Counted from the stretch's first letter, positions 1 through 8,763 are shown. The stretch: DNA of 64,000 bases from G963663315 sp965116335 (GCA_965116335.1 OZ220677.1:992001-1056000), one strand, 5' to 3'. Notes: generated by a model not told the origin, from the letters alone. Numbers and translations are program-made.

Positions 1-7
1 AGGATTT

Positions 8-814
8 ATGTTTCCGCGCTCCGCCACTGGCCGGGCTTCCCTGCTTCCACCCACACCCTGGCATTATTCCGGGACCATGCTCACCCTGGAGTACCGTACC
101 GACCCTGAAGCGGTTGCAGAACTATTGCCGGACTACCTGGAACCGGCAGACGAAGACCCCGGCGCGGTCGCCGTAATCTGGGCCGACTGGCAAAATTGTT
201 CGGATACCTTTGAGGAGATTCTGGACCCCGCTCGCGGTCAGTATATGGAGGCGTTCGTGGTCGTGCGATGCAAATATCAGGGGGCGACTTATTCCCGTTG
301 CGTATATATCTGGGTAGATACCGATTATGCAATGGTGCGCGGACATCATCAGGGCTACCCGAAAAAACTGGCTTCGATTTACATGACCCGCCCGATTACG
401 CTCGGAGTAGCCGGGCCGCGACTTGAGCCGGGAGGCCGGTTTGGCGCCAGTGTCGCCGCCTATGACCGGCGATTACTGCATGGCAAATTCGAGATTACCG
501 GCCACAGTGACCATGCCGGATTTGTCAATGGGCATCCGATGATCCACAACCGCTGGATGCCCGCTATTGAAGGCGATGGCTCAGACAGCCTGGATGAACT
601 GGTCACCATGCAAGCCTGCACGAGTGAGGTCGGACGCTGCTTCACCGGAACCTTCGATCTGGAAATTTATGACTCACCTGTGGAAGAGCTGACCCGCCTG
701 CGAGTGATTGAACCGATTGCCGGTTACTGGCGCGAAGTATCCATGTCCTGGCGTAGCGGAACTACGCTTGCGCGGCGCAATCTGCCCGGCATTGCGATTG
801 AACATCCGGGTTAG
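8..814 (+). CDS. Acetoacetate decarboxylase family protein
   Basis: A 268-residue protein with the fold signature of the acetoacetate decarboxylase (ADC) superfamily. In the family a Schiff-base lysine lies in a Y-P-K-K context, and here G-Y-P-K-K-L-A occupies residues 116-122 with Lys119/Lys120 as candidates. An A-G-G-A at positions 1-4 precedes the ATG, but the window edge hides anything further upstream, so the start could lie earlier. The gene runs 58 bp ahead of a cytochrome P450 and a glutamine-synthetase-like gene on the same strand, which suggests a small catabolic or modification operon. ADC-like proteins also act as dehydratases or aldolases on other beta-keto or enol substrates, so the substrate is not assigned. 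Confidence 0.8.
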   Translation: MFPRSATGRASLLPPTPWHYSGTMLTLEYRTDPEAVAELLPDYLEPADEDPGAVAVIWADWQNCSDTFEEILDPARGQYMEAFVVVRCKYQGATYSRCVYIWVDTDYAMVRGHHQGYPKKLASIYMTRPITLGVAGPRLEPGGRFGASVAAYDRRLLHGKFEITGHSDHAGFVNGHPMIHNRWMPAIEGDGSDSLDELVTMQACTSEVGRCFTGTFDLEIYDSPVEELTRLRVIEPIAGYWREVSMSWRSGTTLARRNLPGIAIEHPG

Positions 815-872
815 CCTGACATCTGTTACGCATTATCCTGCATACTGAAACGACTGTAGAAGAGGCATCATC

Positions 873-2129
873 ATGACACTCTGGCGCCCGGATGACGATG
901 GCTACGCAGACCTGTCAAACCACGATTCATTTATCAAGGGAGTACCACACAATACATTTTCCAGACTGCGTGATGAGTGCCCGGTAGCATGGTGCGAATG
1001 TAACCGGCAAAAAGGGTTCTGGTCGATAACCCGGCATGCGGATATTCTTGAGTTGAATCCGAAAACCGATTTGCTCAGTTCGGCCCAGGGGATCCGCATG
1101 GAAGATCAGACACACGAGGAATACATGGCGCGCAGGACATTCCAGGAAACCGACCCACCGGAACATACCCGTACTCGTAAACTGGTTACCAAAGCGTTCT
1201 CGCGCCAGGTGATCATGGAATATACACCGGTGATCGAGAACATCTGTAATACGATTCTTGACGAGTGCATGGAACTTGGAGAGTTTGACGCCGCACAAAA
1301 AATTTCCAGACAACTGCCGATGCGTATGCTGGGCCAGATACTCGGAGTACCAGATCAGGACCTGGACTGGCTGGTGACTAAAGGAGATGAATTGATCGGC
1401 AATACAGACCCGGAATTTTCCAGCCTGATTCTTGACCAGGATGATACGGAGGCCTATCGTCTGATGCCTTTTCGTTCTCCCGCCGGAGCTGAACTATGGG
1501 ATTACGCTGAACGTTTGATGGCGCACAAGAAAAAACGGGGAGATGATAGCGGAGTGTTGAGTCTGGTGATGCAGCCGGATGCCGAAGGAGAGGTCATGTC
1601 ACCCCGGGAGTTTCGCAATTTTTTCTGTTTGCTGGTGGCCGCCGGAAACGACACTACGCGATACACCTTATCGGCTTCCCTCCATGCTCTCACCCGGCAA
1701 GAAGGTCTGCTTGGGCAACTCAAGTCCGGTAACAGCGAAATCTGGCAGACCGCGACTGACGAGTTCATTCGCTGGGCATCCCCAACCATGCACTTCCGCC
1801 GTACCGCAACCCGGGATTTCACCTTTCACGATCAGACGATAAGCAAGGGGGACAAAGTCCTGTTGTGGTTCGTTTCAGGAAACCGTGACCACAACGCCTT
1901 TGATCAACCCTTTCGGATTAACCCGTTGCGTAAACCCAATCGCCATCTTGCCTTTGGTCAGGGAGGCCCGCACTTGTGTCTGGGTATGTGGCTGGCGAGG
2001 CTGGAGGTGCGAGTGTTGATGCAACAACTCTGCAATCGGATAAAATCCATTACCCTGACCGATTCTGTCAGATACACCCGTTCCAACTTTGTGGGCGGCA
2101 TCAAGTATCTGTCTGTATCGGTCACTTGA
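873..2129 (+). CDS. Cytochrome P450
   Basis: A 418-residue soluble bacterial P450 monooxygenase. Visible hallmarks are the I-helix oxygen-activation motif A-G-N-D-T at residues 257-261, the K-helix E-x-x-R at 297-300, and the heme-ligand loop F-G-Q-G-G-P-H-L-C-L-G with the thiolate Cys369. The length matches class I bacterial P450s (about 400 residues) and there is no membrane anchor. No ferredoxin or ferredoxin reductase gene is adjacent, so the electron donors must come from elsewhere. The next gene, a GS-like ligase, starts 17 bp downstream, consistent with co-transcription. The substrate is unknown; the linkage to an ADC-family protein and a gamma-glutamyl-ligase-type enzyme is the only clue. 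Confidence 0.93.
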   Translation: MTLWRPDDDGYADLSNHDSFIKGVPHNTFSRLRDECPVAWCECNRQKGFWSITRHADILELNPKTDLLSSAQGIRMEDQTHEEYMARRTFQETDPPEHTRTRKLVTKAFSRQVIMEYTPVIENICNTILDECMELGEFDAAQKISRQLPMRMLGQILGVPDQDLDWLVTKGDELIGNTDPEFSSLILDQDDTEAYRLMPFRSPAGAELWDYAERLMAHKKKRGDDSGVLSLVMQPDAEGEVMSPREFRNFFCLLVAAGNDTTRYTLSASLHALTRQEGLLGQLKSGNSEIWQTATDEFIRWASPTMHFRRTATRDFTFHDQTISKGDKVLLWFVSGNRDHNAFDQPFRINPLRKPNRHLAFGQGGPHLCLGMWLARLEVRVLMQQLCNRIKSITLTDSVRYTRSNFVGGIKYLSVSVT

Positions 2130-2146
2130 CCTTGAGATCGCTAATC

Positions 2147-3436
2147 ATGAAACAACGCCTGCGAACACTCTTTTGTGACCAACTCAACCTGGCGCGTGGC
2201 AAATATCTTCCATTCGGTGCGCCCTCTTCGTCCGCGAGCGAGACCCGATTTTGTCGGGGAGTGTACGCCGTCACCTACGATAAGGAACTGATCTCGGCTC
2301 CGGGGTCGAAAATGCTCGAAGGACTACCGGATATGATCGCCTGTTACAAGACTGAGGAAATCAGGAAAAGTTGGCATCCGGGAGTCAGCGTGGTGGTCTG
2401 TGACTTGCTGGAAAGCGACCGCCAACCGTTAAATTTGTGTGCCCGTACTTTACTGAAACGCACGGTCAGTCAATGGCAGGAAACGGGGTATACCCCCAAG
2501 GTGGGTATTGAGCTGGAAGCGTTTGCTTTTGTAAGAAACAATGAAGGCAAATGGCAACCTTATGATACGCCCGGCGCCTTTGTCTACAGCACCGGACCTT
2601 TCACCGATCCTCTCGGTATTACCGACGCCATCTGGGAGCGCGCCAATAACTGTGGTTTTCAGTTGGAGATGATCACATCGGAATATGACTCTCCCCAGTT
2701 CGAGTACACCCTGAAATATGACGATGCGGTAAAGGCAGTCGATGATATCTTCCTGTTCAGGCTGATGGCCCGCGAGGTAGCCATTGAACACGGCGTATTG
2801 CTTACTTTTATGCCCAAACCGATTTTGACTGCTGGCGGCTCAGGAGTTCATATCAATTTCAGTTTGAACGACCGCAAGGGCAACAACATCATCGGTCATG
2901 CAGACGCAACAGGAAATCTCAGTGAAATCGGTCAACGCTGTGTAGCCGGACTGATGCACCATCACAAAGGTCTGGCCGGCATTCTTGCGCCCATCGAAAA
3001 CTCCTACCATCGCCTTCAACCGGCCAGTCTTTCCGGTTACTGGCGCAACTGGGCAGTAGACCATCGCGGGGTAACTACGCGCATATCCAGTGAAGTCGGT
3101 TCACATGCGAGAATCGAGCATCGTATGGCAGACGGTGCGGTCAATCCTTATCTGGCGACCGCCGCCGTATTGCAGGCAGCGCGTTTGGGAGTTATGAACC
3201 AATATGAATTGCAGGCAGCCGAGACCGGAGACTGCGTGCAGAGTCAGGACGCCGTAGATGGAGTGGCAGCGACACTGGACGAGGCGCTGGACGATCTGGT
3301 CGCGGACGCTGATCTGGTGCAGGCCGTGGGGGAAACTCTGGTACAGAATCTGGTTGCCATCAAACGCGCCGAACTTGCCACAACTGCCAACCTGTCGTGG
3401 CATGATAAAGTCAATTACTACATTAACTATCTATAA
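2147..3436 (+). CDS. Glutamine synthetase family ligase
   Basis: Glutamine-synthetase-superfamily enzyme of 429 residues from the ATG at 2147. A longer open frame begins at 1976 but overlaps the P450 coding region by 154 bp, so the downstream ATG is preferred. The N-terminal beta-grasp region carries the A-R-G-K-Y-L-P element. The catalytic domain shows the metal-binding E-L-E in V-G-I-E-L-E-A-F, the T-F-M-P-K-P strand and G-S-G-V-H-I-N-F-S-L. These fit GS-like gamma-glutamyl-amine ligases (PuuA/GlnA3-type) as well as true GS. The absence of glnK/glnB or ntr genes nearby and the P450 context favour a ligase acting on an amine or amino acid substrate rather than nitrogen assimilation. This is inferred; the substrate is not known. 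Confidence 0.82.
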   Translation: MKQRLRTLFCDQLNLARGKYLPFGAPSSSASETRFCRGVYAVTYDKELISAPGSKMLEGLPDMIACYKTEEIRKSWHPGVSVVVCDLLESDRQPLNLCARTLLKRTVSQWQETGYTPKVGIELEAFAFVRNNEGKWQPYDTPGAFVYSTGPFTDPLGITDAIWERANNCGFQLEMITSEYDSPQFEYTLKYDDAVKAVDDIFLFRLMAREVAIEHGVLLTFMPKPILTAGGSGVHINFSLNDRKGNNIIGHADATGNLSEIGQRCVAGLMHHHKGLAGILAPIENSYHRLQPASLSGYWRNWAVDHRGVTTRISSEVGSHARIEHRMADGAVNPYLATAAVLQAARLGVMNQYELQAAETGDCVQSQDAVDGVAATLDEALDDLVADADLVQAVGETLVQNLVAIKRAELATTANLSWHDKVNYYINYL

Positions 3437-3564
3437 CCCACCGGCATGGATACTCTATCACCGAGGGCAGACTCCCCACCAAAATCAGGGATTTATACCG
3501 ATAAAGTCCCCTGATTTTTGATATGATGAACGGATGAATCTGATCGAACGCTTATGACCCCGCC

Positions 3565-4215
3565 ATGGATTACGAAACAGCCCGCATCAATATGATCGAA
3601 CAACAGATCCGTCCCTGGAATGTGTTGGCAACCCGGACGCTGAACGCTCTGGGTGAGGTCCGGCGGGAGGATTTCGTGCCTGAACGCTACCGGCATCTGT
3701 CTTTCGTCGATACCTGCATTCCTCTGGGCGACAATCAGGTCATGCTCGAACCCAAAGTCAGTGCCCGTATGATTGAAGCCCTGGGACTGAAACCCGACCA
3801 TCGTGTATTGGAGATTGGAACCGGCTCCGGCTATACCGCCGCGCTGATGGCCTCACTCGGCGCACAGGTGACCAGCATTGAGATCAATCCGCAATTATCC
3901 GACCAGGCGAAACGGAATCTGGGCATGGCGGGTATCGACAATGTCGAGTTGCACTGCGCCGACTGCTTCCGTTTCTGTGAAACCCTGGACGGCGGGGAAA
4001 CATTCGACCGAGTGCTGATTACCGGATCCGTCCCCCGCATTGATCCGGTTTTCCTCAACCGGATTGACAGCCGTGGAAGACTGGTCGGAATCGAAGGCAA
4101 CGACCCGGCCATGCAGGTTGTCATGATCCAGGGAAACGGACAAAAAACCTCCCTGTTCGAAACCAGCGTCCCCAGATTGGAAAATGTGCATGAACAAGCC
4201 ATATTCGATTTTTAG
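3565..4215 (+). CDS. Protein-L-isoaspartate O-methyltransferase family protein
   Basis: A 216-residue class I SAM-dependent methyltransferase. The SAM-binding motif I, R-V-L-E-I-G-T-G-S-G-Y, is at residues 80-90, followed by the acidic motif T-S-I-E-I about 15 residues later. The N-terminal M-I-x-x-Q-I-R-P-W element is typical of the Pcm-like proteins found just upstream of tolC in many Gammaproteobacteria. Canonical Pcm repairs isoaspartyl residues, but this tolC-linked subgroup is divergent and its substrate is not established. The stop codon lies inside the following tolC frame (32-bp overlap from the first tolC ATG), which indicates coupled translation. Confidence 0.82.
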   Translation: MDYETARINMIEQQIRPWNVLATRTLNALGEVRREDFVPERYRHLSFVDTCIPLGDNQVMLEPKVSARMIEALGLKPDHRVLEIGTGSGYTAALMASLGAQVTSIEINPQLSDQAKRNLGMAGIDNVELHCADCFRFCETLDGGETFDRVLITGSVPRIDPVFLNRIDSRGRLVGIEGNDPAMQVVMIQGNGQKTSLFETSVPRLENVHEQAIFDF

Positions 4216-5560
4216 ACTCACCCCGCGGCCTGTGCCCGGAGTCAAGGCTCATTGCCGGGCACGAGTTATCCTGACTGCCATGCTGTGCACCATCCTGCCC
4301 GGCAACAGTCTGGCCGCAGATCTCTGGGACATCTACTCCCAGGCACTGACCCATGATCCGGTTTATCAGGCCGCAACACTGGCCCACAGTGCCAGTGCTC
4401 TGGAACTGCCGATCGCGCACACTGCGTTCCAGCCTTTGGTCACCGGCAGCGCGAGTGTGTCAGAGGATCAGGCAAACAACAGAAACCCGGATCGGGGGAA
4501 TAGCGATGATTACGCTGTCAACCTCAACGTCAACCTGCCACTGTATAACAAGGCAGACCGTATCCACATTGACCAGAGCCGGGACCGTGTGGGAATTTCA
4601 GGATTGGAATTACGCCAGGCAAAGCAGGATTTGATCCTGCGCGTCGCCAATCGTTACTTCAATGTGCTTGCGGCGCGCGATGCCGGCGAAGTTGCCAGAC
4701 TGGAGAAGGTCGCAATCCAGCGCCAGATGGACCTGGCCAGCGAACGGCTTGAAGTGGGACTGGTAACACCCACCGACCTGTTCGATGCAAAAGCCCGATT
4801 CAAGCAGGCGGAAGCCAACGAAATCATGGCTCGTAATAACATCAACAATGATATTGCGTTACTGCAACAAATCATCGGCACAACCCCGCAAACCCTGTCG
4901 CCACTGAGTGAATCCGCTTCACTGGAACTGCCTCAGCCAAATGATATGGATACCTGGGTCGATCGGGCATTGTCGAACAATGTGTCACTGGCCATTCAAT
5001 CACTGAAACTGGACATTGCCAACACCGAAATCGAACGCCAGAAGAGTGCTCGGCTTCCTGTTGTCAGTCTGGACGGAGGCCATCGCCAGACGGATGCCCG
5101 CGGCGACTCCGGTGCGTATTCCAGCAGTTCCGGCACGACCCATCTGTCCGTACAGGTGAGATTCCCGATTTACAACGGAGGCGTGGTCAAACTGAAAACC
5201 CGGCAAGCCGGACTGATGTATAATCAGGTCGAAAGACTGCTGGAACAGACGCGCCGTACAGCCGCCACCCAGGCAACAACCGCGTTTTTGACTACCGCCA
5301 GCCGCATCAGTCAGGTTGAAGCGCTGTTCGAAGCGATTACCGCAGGCGAAAGCGCACTGGAAGCGAAGACAGAAGGATTTAACGCCGGTCTGACTACCAA
5401 TCTGGATGTGCTCGATGCCCAACGCGACCTGTCACGCTCCAAAACAGACTACCTGCGCGCGCGCTACGACTACATCCTCTCGGTACTGGAACTGGAACGT
5501 GCCGTCGGCGACCTCGATGAAGAAGACATCAAACGGGTAAACAACTGGCTGCAACGCTAA
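4184..5560 (+). CDS. tolC: TolC family outer membrane channel
   Basis: Outer membrane efflux channel protein, 458 residues, with the internal duplicated OEP (outer membrane efflux protein) repeats of the TolC family. After a hydrophobic export signal ending near S-L-A-A, the mature part opens with D-L-W-D-I-Y-S-Q-A, the usual start of TolC proteins. The second half repeats the pattern seen in the first (N-L-D-V-L-D-A-Q-R-D-L near the C-terminus against T-P-T-D-L-F-D-A-K-A in the first half). It forms the trimeric exit duct for RND, ABC or MFS exporters. The ATG at 4184 overlaps the upstream methyltransferase gene; a second ATG two codons on (4190) is equally possible. Frames downstream are on the opposite strand, so this ends the operon. 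Confidence 0.92.
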   Translation: MCMNKPYSIFRLTPRPVPGVKAHCRARVILTAMLCTILPGNSLAADLWDIYSQALTHDPVYQAATLAHSASALELPIAHTAFQPLVTGSASVSEDQANNRNPDRGNSDDYAVNLNVNLPLYNKADRIHIDQSRDRVGISGLELRQAKQDLILRVANRYFNVLAARDAGEVARLEKVAIQRQMDLASERLEVGLVTPTDLFDAKARFKQAEANEIMARNNINNDIALLQQIIGTTPQTLSPLSESASLELPQPNDMDTWVDRALSNNVSLAIQSLKLDIANTEIERQKSARLPVVSLDGGHRQTDARGDSGAYSSSSGTTHLSVQVRFPIYNGGVVKLKTRQAGLMYNQVERLLEQTRRTAATQATTAFLTTASRISQVEALFEAITAGESALEAKTEGFNAGLTTNLDVLDAQRDLSRSKTDYLRARYDYILSVLELERAVGDLDEEDIKRVNNWLQR

Positions 5561-5612
5561 ACCGCCCCGTCAAATCACACAAGCGTAAGCGCAAATTGAT
5601 TGGGTAGTCCCC

Positions 5613-6008
5613 TCAGGGCGAGTCGAATAACTGCAGAAACACCGGAACAAGCATGGCGAGCATGGCCAGTGTGACCGCCAGAACAACCCCATTTTGAATA
5701 CGAATAGACTTGATCTGTTCCTGAAGTACAGCATGGCCGGCATAGAGTCTGGAAATGTCACCCTTGAGTTCAGCGATGTCGCCCTTTAACTCTGTCCTGA
5801 GTTCAGCGATGTCGTTCTTTAGCTCTGTCCTGAGTTCAGCGATGTCGGTTTTTAGCTCTCCTTTCAATAGTCTCAGGTCCGACTTCGTCGCCAGTTCAGC
5901 CTCCCGGCTGGAAAACAGGGAAGTAACTACTTCCGCCTGCTCCGGCGGGAAGCCAACCGCTTCCAGTTTTTTGATAGCGGAATGAGTGTCGATGACGTAA
6001 CTATTCAT
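5613..6008 (-). CDS. DUF1640-like coiled-coil membrane protein
   Basis: A 131-residue protein with three visible parts: an N-terminal helical head (F-P-P-E-Q-A-E-V-V), a central coiled coil built from a tandem unit close to D-I-A-E-L-R-T-E-L-K (residues about 50-85), and one C-terminal transmembrane helix rich in Val, Ala and Leu. This is the architecture of the DUF1640/CCDC90 family, which includes the eukaryotic mitochondrial uniporter regulator MCUR1; the bacterial role is unknown. A second member lies at 13101-13532. The internal coil repeats are also visible as DNA repeats. It stands alone between tolC and a decayed fic fragment. Confidence 0.65.
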   Translation of the reverse strand: MNSYVIDTHSAIKKLEAVGFPPEQAEVVTSLFSSREAELATKSDLRLLKGELKTDIAELRTELKNDIAELRTELKGDIAELKGDISRLYAGHAVLQEQIKSIRIQNGVVLAVTLAMLAMLVPVFLQLFDSP

Positions 6009-6071
6009 GGGTTCACCTATAGTTTCCTGATTCTGAACCAGAGCCGAAGCAGAAGCAAGCTATTTATCGAC

Positions 6072-6164
6072 TTTGGTGGATTTAACTATCGTTTCAAGAA
6101 TATTGAAACGATATGTTGACGAAACGGCACTCGTCTATCGGGATTTTGTCCGAAAGGTTGTTAT
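6072..6164 (+). pseudogene. Scar of a second fic locus (leader fused to a 3' coding fragment)
   Basis: Bases 6072-6127 are identical to 7299-7354, the leader of the Fic gene at 7410, including its ATCGTTTCAA/TTGAAACGAT palindrome. Bases 6125-6162 then match 8464-8501, deep in the 3' part of the same gene, with one or two mismatches. The two segments share only c-g-g at the junction. This is best explained as a former duplicate of the fic locus that suffered a large internal deletion at a microhomology. It encodes nothing recognisable now. Confidence 0.85.
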
Positions 6165-6189
6165 GGATTGCGGGCGACCCTCCGTACCC

Positions 6190-6284
6190 ACCCGCAACCG
6201 TTGGTTGCGTTCCGATAAATGATCACTTTTCACTGTAGGACTCTGCTACAATGAACCTAATCCCAACACAAAGGACTAACTGAA
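6190..6284 (+). promoter_or_regulatory. Duplicated promoter/leader of the coiled-coil nuclease gene
   Basis: This leader contains a -10-like TACAAT at 6247-6252 and the stretch up to the ATG at 6285. The same block occurs in inverted orientation at 10811-10905, where it also precedes an ATG with the same first codons. The conservation of the block in two otherwise different contexts supports it as a transcribed leader. No convincing -35 hexamer at standard spacing was found. Confidence 0.5.
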
Positions 6285-7091
6285 ATGACTACCACAGCCA
6301 CCTCACCCACTCCAGACGAAATCTGGGCAATTCTGAGAAAAGTTTCCGCTAATCTGGAAGAAACTGCTGCCAGCCAGAAAGAAACCGCCGCCGCCCAGGA
6401 AAAAGGCAGACAGGAAATGGCAGAATTTCGTGCAAGCCAGCGCGCCATGCAGAAAGAAGCCGACGCCATGAGGAAAGAAGCTGATGCCAGGCAGAAAGAA
6501 GCCGATGCCATAGAGGACGCCAGGCGGAAAGAAGCCGCTGCCATAGAGGATGCCAGGCGGAAAGAAGCCGCTGCCATAGAGGATGCCAGACATAAAAAAG
6601 CCATGCAGGAAATGGCAGAAATTCGCCAGAGCCAGCGAGAAACCGGCAAACAGATCAAAAAGACCGAAGCCCTGTTTAATACCCAATGGGGAAAGCTAAT
6701 GGAAAGTCTGGTAGATGGTGATTTGGTTCCGCTCTTGAATCAACGAGGCATTCCGGTTGATTATACGGTGACCAATGCGAAGAAAAGAGGGCGGGATGAT
6801 AATTATGAATACGACATTATTGCAGTAAACGGCAAAGAAATAGTTGTAGTTGAAGTCAAGACCACCTTGCGCGTGCAGGATGTCAAGGATTTTCTGGAGA
6901 GTTTAGGTAAGGTTGCGACTCGAATGCCGCGTTTCAAGGATAACACCATCTACGGAGCGATGGCCTGGTTGCGTGTGGATTCGGAAGCGGATGTTTATGC
7001 AGAGAGGCAGGGATTATTCGTCATCAGAGCCACGGGTAGCAGTGCCAGTATCCTCAATAAGGAAGATTTCAAACCACAGATTTTCTCCTGA
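6285..7091 (+). CDS. Coiled-coil PD-(D/E)XK nuclease-like protein (copy 1)
   Basis: A 268-residue protein with two parts. Residues about 25-128 form a highly charged coiled coil with tandem 11-residue units close to A-R-R-K-E-A-A-A-I-E-D. Residues about 135-268 form a compact domain with the PD-(D/E)XK pattern: Glu140 in the first helix, Asp177 in Y-E-Y-D-I-I, and Glu190-x-Lys192 in V-V-E-V-K-T-T. It resembles the DUF3782-type proteins that proliferate in some filamentous and symbiotic bacteria; function is not established, and a DNA-binding or nuclease role is inferred from the fold. Near-identical copy at 54763-55482 (shorter coil), divergent copy at 9787-10212, and fragments at 10775-10905 and 52033-52089. 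The minus-strand frames across the coil are shadows. Confidence 0.75.
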   Translation: MTTTATSPTPDEIWAILRKVSANLEETAASQKETAAAQEKGRQEMAEFRASQRAMQKEADAMRKEADARQKEADAIEDARRKEAAAIEDARRKEAAAIEDARHKKAMQEMAEIRQSQRETGKQIKKTEALFNTQWGKLMESLVDGDLVPLLNQRGIPVDYTVTNAKKRGRDDNYEYDIIAVNGKEIVVVEVKTTLRVQDVKDFLESLGKVATRMPRFKDNTIYGAMAWLRVDSEADVYAERQGLFVIRATGSSASILNKEDFKPQIFS

Positions 7092-7298
7092 CCAGGCCCC
7101 ACCGCAACCCATCACTCCCCCTCAAGGGGGGAGTCCAATCTGCGAAGCAGATTGGGTGAGGGGAATTCCCGCAAACGGGAATCCACAACAATACGGATGC
7201 TGTGCTTACCAATGCGTAGGGGCGGGTCTCCGTGCCCGCCCGGTGGGCGTCGCATCGGGGCAAGGTTGCTCTATTCGAACCTCGGTTCTGTGCCGGGA
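7092..7298. repeat. Mosaic of three palindromic intergenic repeat types
   Basis: Three repeat types lie head to tail. Type C (C-C-C-C-C-T-C-A-A-G-G-G-G-G hairpin next to a-t-c-t-g-c-g-a-a-g-c-a-g-a-t-t) is near 7115-7157, type A (TTCCCGCAAACGGGAAT hairpin) near 7164-7182, and type B (g-t-a-g-g-g-g-c-g-g-g-t-c-t-c-c-g-t-g-c-c-c-g-c-c) near 7217-7262. The same three types recur in most accessory intergenic regions of the window. They have no coding potential. Confidence 0.75.
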
Positions 7299-7314
7299 TT
7301 TGGTGGATTTAACT

Positions 7315-7339
7315 ATCGTTTCAAGAATATTGAAACGAT
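7315..7339. promoter_or_regulatory. Inverted repeat in the fic leader (putative operator)
   Basis: Perfect 10-bp arms ATCGTTTCAA and TTGAAACGAT separated by 5 bases, located about 70 bp upstream of the chosen fic start. A second exact copy survives in the scar at 6088-6112. Its position and the helix-turn-helix-like N-terminus of the downstream protein suggest an autoregulatory operator; this is inference. Confidence 0.5.
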
Positions 7340-7409
7340 ATGTTGACGAAACGGATAAATCCTTGTAATTTGGATGTATAATCATTCGGTGCCCCCACGG
7401 AATCATTTC

Positions 7410-8705
7410 ATGCCAATCCCGGAACAGAGCGTTCTGCAGTATATTGGAGAACATCCCGGCGCCGGGCGGGAGGATATTCGACGCCAGGTTGCGCCACAGG
7501 TCAGTTCACCGACGGTCTGGCGTGTCCTGAAGCGGCTGGTCGATCAGGGGCGGCTTGAGGTTTCGGGCAAGGCCAGGGCCACGGGGTATTACCTGGCGGG
7601 CGCGGATGTGGTTCGCGCGTACCTGCAAACACCCTACAACCGCCGCCGGCTGGCTGTTTACAGGAAGGAGTTTGTGGATTGCTATGTACCCGGCAAGAGC
7701 GCCTACCTGGGCGAGAGTGACCGCCAGCACCTGCGCGACACTGGCCGACCGGTCCCATCTCCGATTCAGGCCGATACCTACGCGCGGCGTATTCTGGAAC
7801 GCCTGCTGGTGGATTTGTCCTGGGCTTCCTCACGTATGGAGGGAAATACCTATAGCATTCTGGAGACCGAGCGACTGATCCGGCTCGGGGAAGAAGCCGC
7901 TGGCAAGGACCGCAAGGAAGCGGTGATGATTCTGAACCACAAGGAAGCGATTGAGTATGTCGTGGATCATCTGGACGAGATCACGATGAACCGTCCTGAT
8001 ATCCTCAACATCCATGCCTTGCTCGCCGATGGTCTGCTCGTGGACCCGGCCATGGCGGGGAGGTTGCGGCGCCTGCCCGTCGGTATCTCCCATTCGAGTT
8101 ACCGGCCGCTGGAGGATCAATACCGGATTGAGGAGGAGTTCGAGGTTCTGATTGCGAAGGCGGCGGGAATCGCAGACCCTTTCGAGCAGTCTTTCTTTCT
8201 GATGGTTCATGTCCCCTATCTTCAGGCATTCGATGACATCAACAAGCGGGTATCGCGCATTGCCGCGAATATTCCACTCCTGAAGGCCGGTCTTGCGCCA
8301 ATGTCTTTTGTCGCCATGGACGACATCGCCTACCTGGACGGACTCATCGGTATCTACGAGTTAAACAATGTGTCCTTATTGCGCGATACCTATATCGACG
8401 CTTATCTGGCGTCCGCCGAGAACTACAGGGTGCTGCGCGCGGAGTTGGAATCACCGGAAAAGGCGGCACTCGTCTATCGGGATTTTGTCCGAAAGGCTGT
8501 TCGGCGTTGTGTGCTCGAATGGAAGGGGTTTCGCCCGGAAGATATCGAAGGAATGGTGGCCGGGGCAGGCATCCCGGAAGCGGACCGCGTACAGGTCGTT
8601 GAGTACATCCTTCGGGAGTGCCGCGGACTGCATGAGGGCAATGTAGTGCGTTACCGGCTACGGCCGGAAGATCTGGCCGGGGTTCAGGAGGATCAGGTAT
8701 CGTAG
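7410..8705 (+). CDS. Fic-domain protein with degenerate active site and N-terminal winged helix
   Basis: 431 residues from the ATG at 7410; an in-frame ATG at 7374 is an alternative with a poorer ribosome site. The N-terminus (S-V-L-Q-Y-I-G-E-H-P to L-E-V-S-G-K) reads as a winged helix of the transcription-factor type. The Fic core carries the class II inhibitory motif S-S-R-M-E-G-N (Ser140-Glu144 in S-x-x-x-E-G/N). The catalytic motif, normally H-P-F-x-D-G-N-G-R, is here Q-A-F-D-D-I-N-K-R (residues 272-280): the catalytic His is Gln272 and the first Gly of the motif is Ile277. AMPylation is therefore unlikely, and a DNA-binding regulatory role is plausible. A scar of a duplicate lies at 6072-6164. 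Confidence 0.8.
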   Translation: MPIPEQSVLQYIGEHPGAGREDIRRQVAPQVSSPTVWRVLKRLVDQGRLEVSGKARATGYYLAGADVVRAYLQTPYNRRRLAVYRKEFVDCYVPGKSAYLGESDRQHLRDTGRPVPSPIQADTYARRILERLLVDLSWASSRMEGNTYSILETERLIRLGEEAAGKDRKEAVMILNHKEAIEYVVDHLDEITMNRPDILNIHALLADGLLVDPAMAGRLRRLPVGISHSSYRPLEDQYRIEEEFEVLIAKAAGIADPFEQSFFLMVHVPYLQAFDDINKRVSRIAANIPLLKAGLAPMSFVAMDDIAYLDGLIGIYELNNVSLLRDTYIDAYLASAENYRVLRAELESPEKAALVYRDFVRKAVRRCVLEWKGFRPEDIEGMVAGAGIPEADRVQVVEYILRECRGLHEGNVVRYRLRPEDLAGVQEDQVS

Positions 8706-8763
8706 TGAGTCCAGTTCCTCGTATAGCGTACGTATTAAAGTACGCCATGTCAATTTTAATCCC

